DNA of 64,000 nucleotides, from NCBI RefSeq assembly GCF_011075055.1, contig NC_058137.1, positions 1,116,001 through 1,180,000 on the forward strand, written 5' to 3'. The notes below the pieces were generated by a model, which was not told where the DNA came from, made no database searches, and saw nothing but the letters and a program-made list of their open reading frames with translations. The DNA comes from Mangifera indica (Eukaryota; Streptophyta; Magnoliopsida; Sapindales; Anacardiaceae). Numbering within the stretch: position 1 is the first letter of the stretch; every line of letters begins with the position of its first letter. A program made the translations under genes and the position numbers. Shown one piece after another: positions 47,403-60,214 of the stretch.

Positions 47403-50400
47403 ATGGGAATTAAGCTGCGAATGCTGCTGGAGTTCTGTTTTTTTCTTGCTTTTGTTCCTTCGTTTATACAATCTGTAGACCCAACATTGAACGATGACGT
47501 TCTTGGGCTAATCTTCTTCAAGGCAGGACTTGAAGACTCAGAAGGGAAATTGATATCTTGGAATGAAGAAGATGAGAGTCCTTGTAACTGGGTTGGAGTT
47601 AAGTGTGATGCCAGAACCAACCGGGTCACCCAGCTCGCCCTTGATGGGTTATCTCTTTCTGGGCATGTTGGTCGTGGCCTCTCACGGTTACAGTTTCTTC
47701 AAGTTCTTTCTTTATCAAAAAACAACTTAACTGGGACTATAAACCCTGATCTTTCACGTTTTAGTACCCTGCAAGTTATGGACTTCAGTGAAAATAATCT
47801 ATCTGGTTCAATCCCTGATGAGTTGTTTAAACAATGTTGGACCTTAAGAGTGGTTTCATTTGCTAACAACAACCTTAATGGTCAGCTTCCTGATTCATTA
47901 AGCTACTGTCCAAACTTAGTCTCAGTTAATTTTTCCTCTAATCAGCTTTCTGGGCGGTTGCCTGCTGGCTTATGGTATTTGAGGAGTCTTCAATCTCTTG
48001 ATTTGTCTGATAATTTACTGGAGGGAGAAGTTGTTGACGGGATTGCAAATTTGTACGATTTGAGAGCCTTAAAGTTGGGTAAAAACAGGTTTTCTGGGCC
48101 GCTTCCGGATGATATTGGAGGTTGTTCGCTACTGAAAGTTGTTGATTTTAGTGAGAATTCTTTCTCTGGAAGCCTTCCGGATTCATTGCAAAGATTGAAT
48201 TCATGTGCTTCTCTTTATTTACGTGGAAATTCATTCACTGGAGAAGTTCCAGAATGGGTTGGAGAACTGGGAAATCTTGAGAAGTTGGATCTTTCCCAGA
48301 ATCATTTCTCCGGTAGGATTCCGTTTTCGATTGGAAATCTTCATTTGCTGAAGGAATTAAATGTGTCAATGAACCAGTTTACAGGAGGATTGCCAGAGTC
48401 TTTGATAAATTGTGTTAACCTTTTGTCTATTGATATTAGCCAGAATAATATGACAGGTAATCTGCCTTTTTGGATTTTTAAGATGAGATTGCAAAGGCTG
48501 TCACTTTCAGGGAATAGACTCGGTGGAAGAATAGATTATGCTTCATTTAGTTCACTGAATCAAGGTCTTGAGGTCTTGGATCTATCTTCAAATGTGTTAT
48601 CCGGTGAAATTCCATCTAATATTGGAGTTCTTAGAAGCTTGCTGTTGTTGAATATGTCCAGGAACTATCTTTTTGGTTCTATTCCAGCAAGTGTTGGAGC
48701 ATTGAAAGCTACCCAAATTCTTGATCTGAGTAAAAACTGGTTAAATGGAAGCATTCCTTCAGAAATTGGGGGTGCAGTCTCACTTAAGGAACTGAGGCTG
48801 GAGAAGAACTACTTGACTGGTAAAATTCCGACTCAAATCGAGAACTGCTCATCACTGACATCCTTGTAAGTTCTTTCCTGCCTCCTGTTTTTGTTATTTT
48901 AATTTCTGTATGGAGTTTTCATGTTATAGCTATCTGAATTGTCATTGTACTTCATCCGCTGTAATCGTTCAATAGGCTGCACAGCCACTGCGCTTTCCTT
49001 TACAGTCAAACAACATGGTTAAGCAAATGTTTAATTGGGCGGTATTTAGGTGTAATAGATGTGGAGTAAAAGGGGAAAATGTTGCATAATTGTCTCATAC
49101 TCTCAGATTCTTTATGTGAAGATGGTGTCGAAGATATGGCTAATGGTATATTGGTTTTTTGATTTTTTTGTTCAAGTATACAGGATCCTATCGCAGAACA
49201 ACCTCACCGGCTCATTCCCTGCTGCCATTGCAAACCTAAGCAACCTTCAATATGTAGACTTGTCTTTCAACAACCTCACTGGTAGCTTACCCAAAGGGCT
49301 GACAAATCTTTCCCACCTTGTGTCCTTTAACATTTCCCACAATCATTTTCAAGGTGAACTACCAGTTGGGGGCTTCTTCAACACCATCTCTGCCTCATCT
49401 GTTTCTGGGAATCCATCCCTCTGTGGCTCTGTTGTCAACCAGTCCTGCCCATCTAACCATCCCAAGCCAATTGTCCTAAATCCCAACCCTTCAGACTCAT
49501 CCACTGGTGGCTCTTCTTCAAATCACCGTCGCAAGATTATGCTCAGCACTTCTTCCCTTATTGCCATTGGAGCAGCAGCTTTAATTGCAATCGGTGTAGT
49601 AGCTGTCACTGTCCTTAATTTTCATGTGCGGTCTTCCATGTCACAAGCTGCTGCTGCTCACGTGTTTTCTGGTGAGGAAGATTATAGTTGCTCTCCCACT
49701 AAGGACCCAAATTATGGAAAGCTTGTAATGTTTTCTGGTGATGCTGAGTTTGTTGCTGGGGCCAATGCGCTGCTCAACAAGGACTGTGAACTTGGTCGTG
49801 GTGGGTTTGGAGTTGTTTATCAGACAATCCTGGGAGATGGCCGTTCAGTTGCTATCAAGAAGCTAACAGTTTCAGGGTTAATCAAGTCCCAAGAAGATTT
49901 TGAAAGGGAAATGATAAACCTTGGGAAGACAAGGCACCATAATCTTGTGACACTTGAAGGGTATTACTGGACTCCTTCATTGCAACTTCTCATCTATGAA
50001 TTCATCGCAGGAGGGAGTCTGTATAAGCATCTCCATGATGGAGCAAGTAAAAATATCCTGTTTTGGCGACAGAGATTCAAAATAATCCTGGGGATGGCTA
50101 AAGGATTGGCCCATCTGCATAAAGTAAACATGATTCATTACAATCTGAAATCAACCAATGTTCTAATCGATAGTTCTGGTGAGCCAAAGGTGGGAGATTT
50201 TGGCCTGGTAAGGTTGTTGCCAATGTTAGACCGCTGCATCTTAAGTAGCAAAATTCAGAGTGCACTTGGCTACATGGCTCCTGAGTTTGCATGTCGCACA
50301 GTGAAAATAACTGAGAAATGTGATGTTTATGGATTTGGAGTCTTGGTTTTGGAGGTGGTCACAGGGAAGAGACCCGTGGAATATATGGAGGATGATGTGG

Positions 50401-50630
50401 TGGTGCTTTGTGACATGGTGAGGGGAGCATTGGAGGATGGCAAGGTAGAAGAATGTGTCGATGGAAGGCTTCAGGGCAATTTCCCCCCAGATGAGGCAAT
50501 TCCAGTGATAAAGCTTGGTTTGATATGTGCATCTCAAGTGCCATCAAATAGGCCAGACATGGAAGAGGTGGTCAAAATTTTGGAACTGATCCAATGCCCT
50601 GTAGATGGGCAACAAGAGGAGTTGGAGTGA
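47403..50630 (+). CDS. LRR receptor-like kinase, IRK/PXC2-like (subfamily related to At5g01890 and At3g56370)
   Basis: Exons 47403-48865 and 49184-50630 give 969 residues. A signal peptide (LLEFCFFLAFVPSFIQSVDP) precedes the LRR N-cap (NDDVLGLIFFKAGLED, SPCNWVGVKCDARTNRV) and about twenty leucine-rich repeats to about residue 600. The juxtamembrane text VVNQSCPSNHPKPIVLNPNP and the helix SLIAIGAAALIAIGVVAVTV match what I recall of PXC2. The kinase domain has the glycine loop LGRGGFGVVY, VAIKKL lysine, and DFG in KVGDFGLV, but the catalytic loop reads HYNLKSTNVLI, with Asn where the catalytic Asp of HRD normally stands. PXC2/IRK relatives share this change, so it is a clade trait and not a fresh defect. 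These receptors are associated with vascular and apical development. The intron is phase 2, late in the LRR region. Confidence 0.95.
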
Positions 50631-53359
50631 CACAAACTTGTAGAAATTGAAGAAGAAAACGAATCATGAGAAGATTTCTGGTGAAGAAGAATCCGGTTTG
50701 TTTGTTCAATATCCATTTCTTTTTGTTGTTTTTTCATTGTATTTTTTTACTTTTTTTCCTGTGGGAATTTGTTACAGTTTCCTGTATCGGATTCTTTTTC
50801 ATCAGATGAACATAAGACAGACTTCAAAATGTATTGTTAACTGATATATCTATCAATATACCAAATCACTGGAACCCTCGTTGGTTTCGATGTGTCTCAT
50901 ATCATTCATATAATTGCATACTATCGATTTAATCCAAGTCATACAAGCATCCCTGTCTGTGTTTCTTAATTTCCTCCCTTCACTGCCTGCATTGCTAGAT
51001 ATACTTTTTAAAATGATTCAAGGATGAAGCAGCTTGTAAAGGAAAGTTCTATATGATGCTGTTGAAATTTAAAATAAAAAACGGCACTTGCACTCTTGCT
51101 TGTTTCATACTCGTCTTTCTGGCTCTTGGTGCAACATGATCAAATCTCATGCTTCAATAAGGTGATCTTAGTAATGATGGGCAGTGCACACTTTGAAAGC
51201 TAATTCATGACACAGTGAGATTTCTCTGTTTCTGCCAGCATGGTTAATAATTAAGGCTTAGACGCGAAGCTTAATTTCATGGGCAATATTATGCATATCC
51301 AATTTTAAATATCTAATTGGATATCTAGTACTCAATTGATTACGTAAAACTAGACAAAGATAGTTTTATTGTTTTATAAGATGGTGTTGGAGACAAAGGG
51401 AACCTGATCAAAATGAGCATGGACATCATCAAAATACAACACATGAGGGCCCTGTAAAGCACTTGCATGACTTTTGTAATAGATAATATTTAGTGGGCAA
51501 CAAAGCAATTATAATGTCTTGCCATGTGAACCTCCTTTTAAGGCCCTTTTTTCTTAACGGGAGTAAAAGATAATTTTTCCCATCATCAAATCTTTAAATT
51601 TGTTTAAGTTCCATAAAACAAATGGGATATTCTTGTAATCGGAGGTTCAGTATGGCATACTCATCCCAAAAGTTAGTACAGATTTGATAATCCCAGAAGT
51701 TGTCTTCATTTATACCTAGTTTTTGTTGAATAGCGGTGGCTTAAATTCTAAAAAGGGTTAACCGGATCTACGAACTATGAATTTTATAAAATAAATACTT
51801 AAAAAAATCTATAATGATGACGGTGGAATTAGACCAATATGATTTATATATGAGTCTAGTCTAACAAAATAGATATGATATGTAGACTAGAGTGACCTAT
51901 TATAATACGAATATGACTTTTTTATGAAAATATAATTTGTACATAAAATTTGTATTAAATTGTATGTAAACTTTAAAAGAGTGCCTTAAAATAGAATGAC
52001 CTCAACCAAAGTGAAAAAAGAAACTTCCTTTTTATTTTGTAATTTTCTTCTTTCATAATAAATTTTTTTTCTATCATCTACTCGTCTTTTTCCCACAAAT
52101 TGAGCTTCTGTAAATGCTTATATTCTGGAGTATAGGATTTATGACCTAAAACCTGGGTTCTCTTTTATCATATTATAGTGAAAAGCCTTCTTGAAATAAG
52201 AGAACTGTGTAGATAAAGAGTTTAATTTTCCTCATGCTTGTGCTGCCTCTTTGTTGCACAATGGAGAGACAGAATTATAGATTCCTCATCACACATTTAA
52301 CAACTAGGAAGGAGCATGTAAATGGGTTCATGAATGCCAAAAAATTCGATTCAAATTCTAGGGTATTTTTGCAAGATTGTATTAAAGTGTTGATAAAGTA
52401 GTTGGATAGAGCCTGATAACCAACTTTTTCAGTCTGCGGTGAAAGAGATAGTGCAATAAAAAGATTAAAAAGGTGGATCCACCATGACACCCACCATTAG
52501 TGGTAGACCTAAGTTTACAATCTAATCGAAGTGTTTGGACATGATTTCTGGATCATAGATTTTGGAAGAGGCCCAGAATGATAAGACACCAACTCAGGGT
52601 AAGGCTCAACCAAGGTAAAGATAGCTTTAATTCGAATTGATTCAAATTAAACCATAGTTTGGCTGAAACAATACTCATATTGGAACTCTAACTTGACAAC
52701 TTAACTCAAGATCAATTCAATTGTCTATCCAGTGATATTATTTATCCCAACAATGATATTATTTATCTCCCTATCCATATTATTTATTTAATTGGCATCC
52801 CTTCATTACACTGTACAAATACTCAAACTAGATTAAACTGGACATTGACTTCAATCTGAGCTTAAGTTTGCTTCGAATTCAGCTAGGTTGGGATCAATCC
52901 CCCTAGCCACCAAAATTTAATGGAGTTCTGAACTGAATGACAGGCACCAAGGCTCTGTTTCAGGCTTTCAGCTTTAGGTCCCAAACAAATAAGAACGGCA
53001 ACTTTATATTACTAATAAAAAAAATCATATTAAAAAACAAATACAATGCCTGCCTCTACAATATTTGCCAAGGGAATAAAAATAGGTGTTGACACCAAAA
53101 AAAAAAAAAATCATATTTTCAGAGACTATTCTAGCATGATGAAGCAATAATAATTACAGATCAAACAGAGTCAATAACAATTACAAAGTGCAGAAGTTAA
53201 AAGCGCCTTACTGAGCACTTGGCAGTATTCACTACTTGAGTGGATGATTTAGATTCTATTGTTTCATCTCCTAATTTTCTGTAAATCTTTCTTTCTCTTT
53301 TTCTCCTTCTTGTTCACTTTCCTGGTCGAAACCTCATATATAGTTTTCTGTTGTAAATC
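50631..53359. other. Convergent intergenic between the receptor kinase (+) and the W/D-tailed membrane protein (-)
   Basis: About 2.7 kb. The kinase 3' UTR is T-rich and runs to about 50860. 51290-52480 is AT-rich with no supported gene; the minus-strand frame 52275-52490 is a chance frame. 52600-52920 is another block of the degenerate repeat. The last 300 bases are the 3' flank of the minus-strand gene, with a 15-base A-run near 53096. Confidence 0.5.
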
Positions 53360-56300
53360 CTAATCATCCCAGCCATGTTCCCAACCATCTTTAATTGTAG
53401 ACCTAGCAGTAAGGCCGTTGGCTGAAATGTTTCCCCTACGTGGTCCAGGAGACTTGACTGCATTATTGTCATCCCAGTCGTCATCCCATCCTTCATCCCA
53501 ACCTTCGGCTGTTTCCACATTGGTAGTTGAAACAGATTCAGGCAATCCCATTTCAAGTTCTTGATACGGGACTCCATCATGCTGTCTCCTCTTCTTCAAC
53601 TTGCAGCAAGCCCATGTCACTCCGAAAATTATAACAGACAGAATCAGGAAGTAGGCACCATTGATGGGGGTCAATATGTTGTCATATGTAGGGAGGTACA
53701 TGAAAAAGTTTTCTCTAGATATAAGAGATTTCATGTGAAGCACACATTCGCCCAATCTAGTTTTAAATATCACTTTGTTGCTCTTGCCAATGGTTGATGA
53801 GATGTTTATCTAAAATCAGACAAAGAAACGGTGAAACCATGCATATAAACCAGCAGTCAATAAAGTTTCCCAGAGAAAAGAGCAGTGCATAAGCATACTT
53901 TGCAGATCATCCAAAAGCAGAAATACGAAATATAAACAATCATGCCTAAATTGATATAATAAAGTGTCAAACCTATCCTTTTTAAATTAATGATTCTAAT
54001 CTTGTTGCATCATCAATTGAGCATGCAAAACAAGATCAAGACCTTACATTAGGTTTCAGCCAAATCCAGCCACAGAATAATTTCCTATACTTCATCAAAA
54101 CTTTCTCTTCTTGCTGATGAATATTTTAGCAATGTTTTCTGTAAAAGTCGTAGCAACACTTAACCTTTTTTCCAAGTTGGGCTAGCTAAATTAACAACTG
54201 CAATTAAGACCACGTCTTCACAGTAACCTCAGAAAGTTCCCAAGCAAGCTCAATTTTCATTCATTTTCAATATGTTTTTTTCTTTTTATTTTTATCCAGA
54301 TTGTAGTCTACACCTCAGATCAACACTTGCTAGAACCTTATACCCAAAGATCATATCACTGAAGAAAATGCAGATCAGCAGACAAAATATGTTACCTTTT
54401 CGGTTCGGTGTTTGGATATTTCTAGTTGCTTGAGAGGATTTTCAGCGGCAGTTGGAACAGTTAAATTCACCGTCAGATTCTTTTCTCCTTCATTTTGGAC
54501 AAGTACAGCCCATTGTCCGGACCCTACTTATGAAAAATGAGAACATCTAACTCATTAATAGATGAATAAGATGAATGTGAGTAATAACTAGTTCAACCGA
54601 TTAACTCTCTTGGATTTGTAAATGTTGTTTTCTGGAATCAAATCCACAGGGAGCTTATATGTCCCAGAAAAGGAAGAATATAAATGGATGTTATTAATCA
54701 ATATTGTCTACAAAACCTGTCAATAGATCGTAATATAACAGAGTATTATTAAAAATTACTGAGGCAATCAGAAGGTCTCAGCTAAATGTGCTCTTTAAAC
54801 AAACTATTTAAATTCACCAAATCCATATTTAACAAAACATTAATGTACCACCAAGTCACCCACTCCCAATGATAAAGGGACATCATATAAACCATACAGC
54901 CCAGTAGCCAAATTATAGCAATAAAGCCTAGGATGAACACATTTGTAGCATTCTCAGATAACCATGGCAATTCCTGAAATTCAAGAAAGAAGAGAAGATA
55001 ACAGAATCATGCCGTGAATCAATGTAGCTCAACAAAGCCTTAATCCCAAGTAAATGGATTTAAGTTTGTTTCCATCATTCTACTCTATTCAAGTATATCA
55101 TCCATCAAGGTCCAGGTTACAATGTATCATTCAGCAAGAACAAAAAAGGCTTATTAATTTAAAAACAAATATTTACGTTATCCAGTCATTTATAGCATAA
55201 GATTTAATATGCTACCCGGAAACACTTTGATACCTTTAGCTAGAGCTACAAGAACAATAAATTTATTAGCATATCTAAATCATTGCATTCAGGAAGAACC
55301 ACAGAAACAGAAGTATAATGATAATATTCAAGACAGTGAAGCAAATACACTTTTCACAGTAAATTCATTTCAGAAACACATCCAAATACTCCAACCCTTC
55401 AACTTTGATTCAACAGGCTCAATAACTCATACCATGCAATATCTAAAACATGAGCAAATTACAATTAGCTCATCATATTGATTCTTAAGCATAATAATTT
55501 CTATAGATCCTCCTTTCAAAAAGAAGAAATGCTATGCTTAAGAAATACAGAGAGCTTTCCACATATTTGCATATTAAAAGGAACATTTAACTGAATGATT
55601 AATGGACATAAGGCTTGACCAAAATCACAAAACAATGTACCAAATAAAACACCATTATCTAAAAGGCAAAATTGAAAACCAGCTTCAAGAGTAGGGAATC
55701 ACGAGTTTGTATTTGTATTAAATGTTATTTTTTTGTCTATTAATGATAAAAAAGAAAAATACGAAGCAAAAGCAGTAGATAGGGCCACGTTATATTCTAA
55801 ATGATTAAACCAGATAGGTCATGCAATAAACAGTAGATAGTACAGGAAACTGAAGAGAACTGTATTAACTACCAAGGATCTGGAATCAACAAATAGAAGG
55901 AAGAACTTCAAATGTTGATATGTCAAGAAGAAGAAATGCTTTAAAGTGTTTCCACCTACTTAATGAACTATCTACTATGCAACCCCAAACCCAACAAGCC
56001 TCCACATTGTATTTGTTAAAACAATGGGGCCACTTAGTGCCTTGTGTTAATTTCCATTTCCTTTCCATATGAGCATTGGGGTCTTCTTCTCTTCAGCTCT
56101 TCCTAATACGTGTTTCTTCTTGTTCTAAAGATCATTTGTCTGATAGATTGCAGTGACTGCTATAACACAAGTAAGTGCAGTCTAGAGCAATCATTAATAC
56201 CCAGAATAACTATTCCATCATTGTTTACAACCTGATATTAAATTAACTATGCTCAGATGCTTTTATACTAATCCTCAGATAAATTAAAAAATTATCTTCA

Positions 56301-57363
56301 TTCTTGTAAATCAAATTCTATAAAAGTAGTTCCAAGAATTGCATAATCTCTTAGAGAAAAACAATCACACATTCTAAAGCAATTTTTCTATTCAATGGTT
56401 CCAACACCAAGCAAACTTTTTAGCCAAAGGAAATAAAAGACCAGTAAGTTGCAAGAAATTAATAAACCAATTTAAAAAAGGCCAAAAAGAAATATGAATT
56501 ACCAGCATCAAAACTCTGAATACAGGCGATCAGCCCATTTGAGTCACTGCAATAATTAGCTAACCCTGTACAAGTTTCATCAACCCCAGACTCTGAAACC
56601 CTTTTATACTCATTATTATTCTCTTTTGTTCTGTCCTTCTCACTATCTGTTCCGTCCTTCCCATTATCTGTTCTGTCCTTCCCACTATCTATTCCCTCCT
56701 TGTCACTATCCGTTCCCTTCTTCCCACTTTCTATTCCATCCTTCTTCCTGTTTTCTGTTCCATCATTTTTGCGATTATCAGTTTCCCCATTCTTCTCGTG
56801 ATTGGTTCGCTCATTCTTCCCATTGTCCGTTACTTCAACTTGAGGATTCACAACCTTATCACTGGAATTTTTCATACTCTGTTCCTCACCACTATGACTC
56901 ATTGCAAAATCCTTCCCATTAGAAATCTTAGAATTCTTAGAGTTATCTGTATTATTGGAACCGTCTGGGTTAGCGATGGTTCCGTTTTCAACAGTCGGAT
57001 TCACTGAATCCGTATTAATAGAACCTTTACTACTATCATTTGTTTCATTAGGAGGAACTGGACTCACCAAATCCGGTTTATTCAACTCTTTTGTATCCAC
57101 TGTCTCTGCCTTCTCATTACGAGATTCAACCGGTTTATTAGCACCCGAAACCTAACAGAAAAAATTTATAAAAAAAACTCAATTACGTTGTTTTGTTATC
57201 AAAAACAAAAAAAATAATAATAAAAATAATAAAATCTTACCTTAGTCTTGGCGGAATTATCGTTTGGATCCACCGCAGCTAAGTGGCGAAATTTAGCACT
57301 GGAAACATCGGCGGCAGCAATGAAAAGCAATAAGAACACTGCAAGAATTACATTTTTATCCAT
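53360..57363 (-). CDS. Type I membrane protein with Lys/Asp repeat ectodomain and acidic Trp-rich tail (DUF7356-like)
   Basis: Exons on the minus strand 57241-57363, 56503-57151, 54396-54523 and 53360-53809 give 449 residues. A signal peptide is clear (MDKNVILAVFLLLFIAAADV). The lumenal or apoplastic part is hydrophilic and low-complexity, with imperfect 6-residue repeats at about 150-195 (such as GTDSDKEGIDSGKDRTDNGK). A conserved Cys-bearing segment follows (DETCTGLANYCSDSNGLIAC), then a beta-rich region across exons 3-4 (GQWAVLVQNEGEKNLTVNLT). One membrane helix is at about 351-369 (GAYFLILSVIIFGVTWAC), then a basic stop (KLKKRR) and an acidic Trp tail EGWDEGWDDDWDD and GWEHGWDD. I recall similar plant proteins only as uncharacterised; the DUF7356 label is tentative. 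Intron 2 is about 2 kb. Confidence 0.8.
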
Positions 57364-58861
57364 TACAATACAAAATCTAACAAATTATTATTCTTCTATT
57401 CAGATCCGCGGAAACGAAATCTCTAGAATTTGTAGCAATTCTCGGTCCCAGGAACAGATCACAGAAACTCATCTTCCTGTGAAGTTAGAATCCGTCGAGT
57501 AAATTTAGATACATCTGAGCTTTGGGTTGACGCAGTTGAATAGAATCGAAGCAACAAATAAAATAATAACTAAAAATTAAACAAAATTTCAGGGTTCAGA
57601 CTGTTTTCAGGTGAAATTGAAGAAGAAAATGAACTACCTAGGGTTTTCGCGGGTAAATCAAGCATGGGCCTGCGGATGTAGAAAATCAATAGGCTGACTC
57701 TGTTGCCAATTGGGCCTATTCATGGTCTGGGCATTGGCTTTCAGCCCACCGACAAATTTGAAACCCTATTATTCTAATAGCCAAATAGAGATGAGGTGAT
57801 AGTTTTACTTGTATTTAAAAATACTTTAAATATAAAGATTAAAACTTATATTATATAAAACTAATTGGCTGTTTAATTCACCACATTTATATACCATCTA
57901 TTTCACTTATATTATATAAAATTAATTGGAGTTCACCCACTAGCAATTCTTTCTCTTTTTCTAATTCTTTGACAAATTCTCTTCTTTTTGGCAAATTTTA
58001 TCCTTTGTCTTTAGTTTTCACCAACTTGAGTAAATTGAGTTTTTGCTTGAGTTGGTCATCTTAAATTCGAACTAAACTTGAGCTTAGTTGACTCTTATTC
58101 AAATTTTATTTTACTTGATTTAAATCCATCCCAAAAATAAGATGTCACTCTTTATTAAAGAACAACCCTTAATGAGGGGAAAATTTTGCTATTATCTAGT
58201 AAATTGAGAGTTAAAATACTTGTCTTTCTATCTTTTCATTTAAAATTACATTTAATTTTAGTTATTCCATTTTAAATTGTAACTCAAATCGAACAAATTG
58301 ACTTTAAGTTAATAATTGAATTTGTTTCCATAAATAAGTGAAGTCTGAATTGACTCAAATCAAATTTAAAATTAAATTATTTTAAAATTGAGTTTAAATC
58401 TCAATTTGTTAATCTAAAATTTACTTTTTTATATTTAAACCAATTTTCAACTAGCCTTACCCTGAGATTGAATCCGACTCTATGTCAATGAAATACTACC
58501 AGATATTTTGACAAAATGGAAAACAAACCAATAGTAAAAAAAAAAAAGTATTAGATTACGGTAACTTTTGTAAAAGACAAGCCTCTCAAAAAAGAGAGCA
58601 AATGTAGGGGAATAAAACATAATTTGTGCCTCACAAGAAAGCATAAAGCATAAAGACTGACAATTCTGGCTTAAATAATTCGTCTTTAACCTTGAAAATA
58701 AAACTTTTTCCCAAAATTGAAGTCCCTGCGGTGAATTCATGGAGATTGTTGTTGCTTATTAATTATTTGAAACAAATGGACAGGGAGATAGACAGTCAGA
58801 GAATCATAAAAGAATCTTCAAATCTTCCACCTCACATCTTCTCTTGTAGAAGTGGACATAT
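57364..58861. other. Divergent intergenic with degenerate repeat
   Basis: The first 300 bases are leader and promoter of the minus-strand gene. 57780-58460 is AT-rich; 58020-58450 belongs to the degenerate TTGAGTTGxTC / AAATTGAGTTTAAAT family. The rest is the promoter of the small gene at 58862. The minus-strand frame 58480-58740 has no recognisable features. Confidence 0.5.
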
Positions 58862-59281
58862 ATGAGAACGGCTTTCACTGACAACAAAAGCAAGAGCAAG
58901 AGCGGCATGGACGAAATGGCAGTTGTTTTGAGGAGGTTTGGCGATGAACAGAGCACGTTGCTGGATCAGTTTGAGAGACTTTCGTTCGAAGTGCAACTTA
59001 ATCAAGCGATACTCCGCCGGAGCTTTTCAGAGCCGAGTGTGGGTCAGGCCAAATTGCGAGCACCGTTGCCCTCGCTCGACGTCGCACCAAAGGCGCAGTC
59101 GCAGGTGGGAGTACAACAAAGGCGGCGCCGTGGTGGTTCTGGGTTCGGCAAGGTTTTGAAGAAAATGCTGAAATCGCTTGTTGTTAAGAAGAGTAGTAAC
59201 AAGAATAGAGGAAGAAAGGAAGCAGTGGAACCCAAAAATCCCATGTATTTGAAGGCCTTCAGCAGATCTCTGCGCCTCTGA
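58862..59281 (+). CDS. Basic 139-residue protein of unknown function, single exon
   Basis: The frame starts MRTAFTDNKSKSKSG and is intronless. A conserved-looking helical block (EMAVVLRRFGDEQSTLLDQF followed by ERLSFEVQLNQAILRRSFSE) is followed by a disordered middle, a run of Arg/Gly (QQRRRRGGSGFG), a basic helix (KVLKKMLKSLVVKK) and the tail NPMYLKAFSRSLRL. There is no signal peptide. Base composition is clearly richer in G and C than the flanks, which supports coding. RRSFSEP is a possible 14-3-3 or kinase site. I do not recognise a named family; similar short proteins occur widely in dicots as far as I recall. An in-frame Met at residue 16 (MDEMAVVL) is an alternative start. Confidence 0.75.
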   Translation: MRTAFTDNKSKSKSGMDEMAVVLRRFGDEQSTLLDQFERLSFEVQLNQAILRRSFSEPSVGQAKLRAPLPSLDVAPKAQSQVGVQQRRRRGGSGFGKVLKKMLKSLVVKKSSNKNRGRKEAVEPKNPMYLKAFSRSLRL

Positions 59282-60214
59282 GCGGTTTTTATGATCAGTT
59301 TCCTACCATATTTCCGTACCTTTTGTTTTTGTGAAATAATGTAATTAATCAGACTATATGGATGCACTCAAGAATTTATATAGATTTATTTTGATTCATA
59401 CGCAAGATCCTTCATTTGGTTGGACGAGAAAATTTGAACCAACTAAATTTGAAAAAAAAATTAGTTTGAGTTCAATTTTACCATTTACATACATTATAAA
59501 TATATTAAATAATAAAATTAAATCAAATTAAAATCAATCTATTATTTTATATGTGATAAATATCGTGTATTAATTATTTTAATATACATAATAAAAACAT
59601 AAATAAATTTAAAAAGTACAAATAACTTAAATTTATAAAGACATGTTAATGTTTAAAAAAAATATTAATATAAAAGAACAGGGATGAAGATGAGATACAT
59701 ATATCTTCATCCTCTTCTTTGTTTTTATCAAAAAAATCTTTTTTCTATTATAGTCAAAGACCCTAAATTCAAATCAAAATTATCGTCTCTAATATAAGCA
59801 CAAGCAACTAAATATCAAATTCAATTTATCCAACCCATCAAAAAAGAAAAAAATTATTGTAGAAGATGATACATAATTATAAGAAGAATTGTCAATGATA
59901 AAAAGAAAATCACTGATGAGACAAGTTTCGATGTGAAAATGTTGACACAACAAGATGATTTGAGCTGAATCGAACATTGATCCAATCCACCCCTGTTTAT
60001 ATGAATTTAGATCTCTTTGTAGTTAGAGGGTTTTTATTGTTCAAGTTTTTAATTACAGAGACAATTAACTTAAGATTATGAAGTGTATTACTTCAAGGGA
60101 TAGCCGACTGTCATACGGTGGATTGAACTATAATCGTCTTGTCGTCTACTAGTGATTAATGTCATGGACTTGACAAATTAACAATTCAGCCCGTATCTCC
60201 AGAGCCTGATCAGA
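59282..60214. other. Intergenic, very AT-rich
   Basis: 3' flank of the 139-residue gene, then AT-rich DNA with A-runs and a weak degenerate-repeat block at 59420-59540. The last 150 bases are the probable leader of the PPR gene. No gene or RNA seen. Confidence 0.5.

Noticed and set aside
54782..54970. Minus-strand frame PWLSENATNVFILGFIAI with a good splice acceptor before it, inside intron 2 of the W/D-tailed gene
   Set aside because: Exon 2 ends in phase 1, and joining it here in that phase gives an early stop; exon 2 joins exon 3 (GQWAVLVQNEGE) cleanly. Possibly a decayed exon, not annotated.
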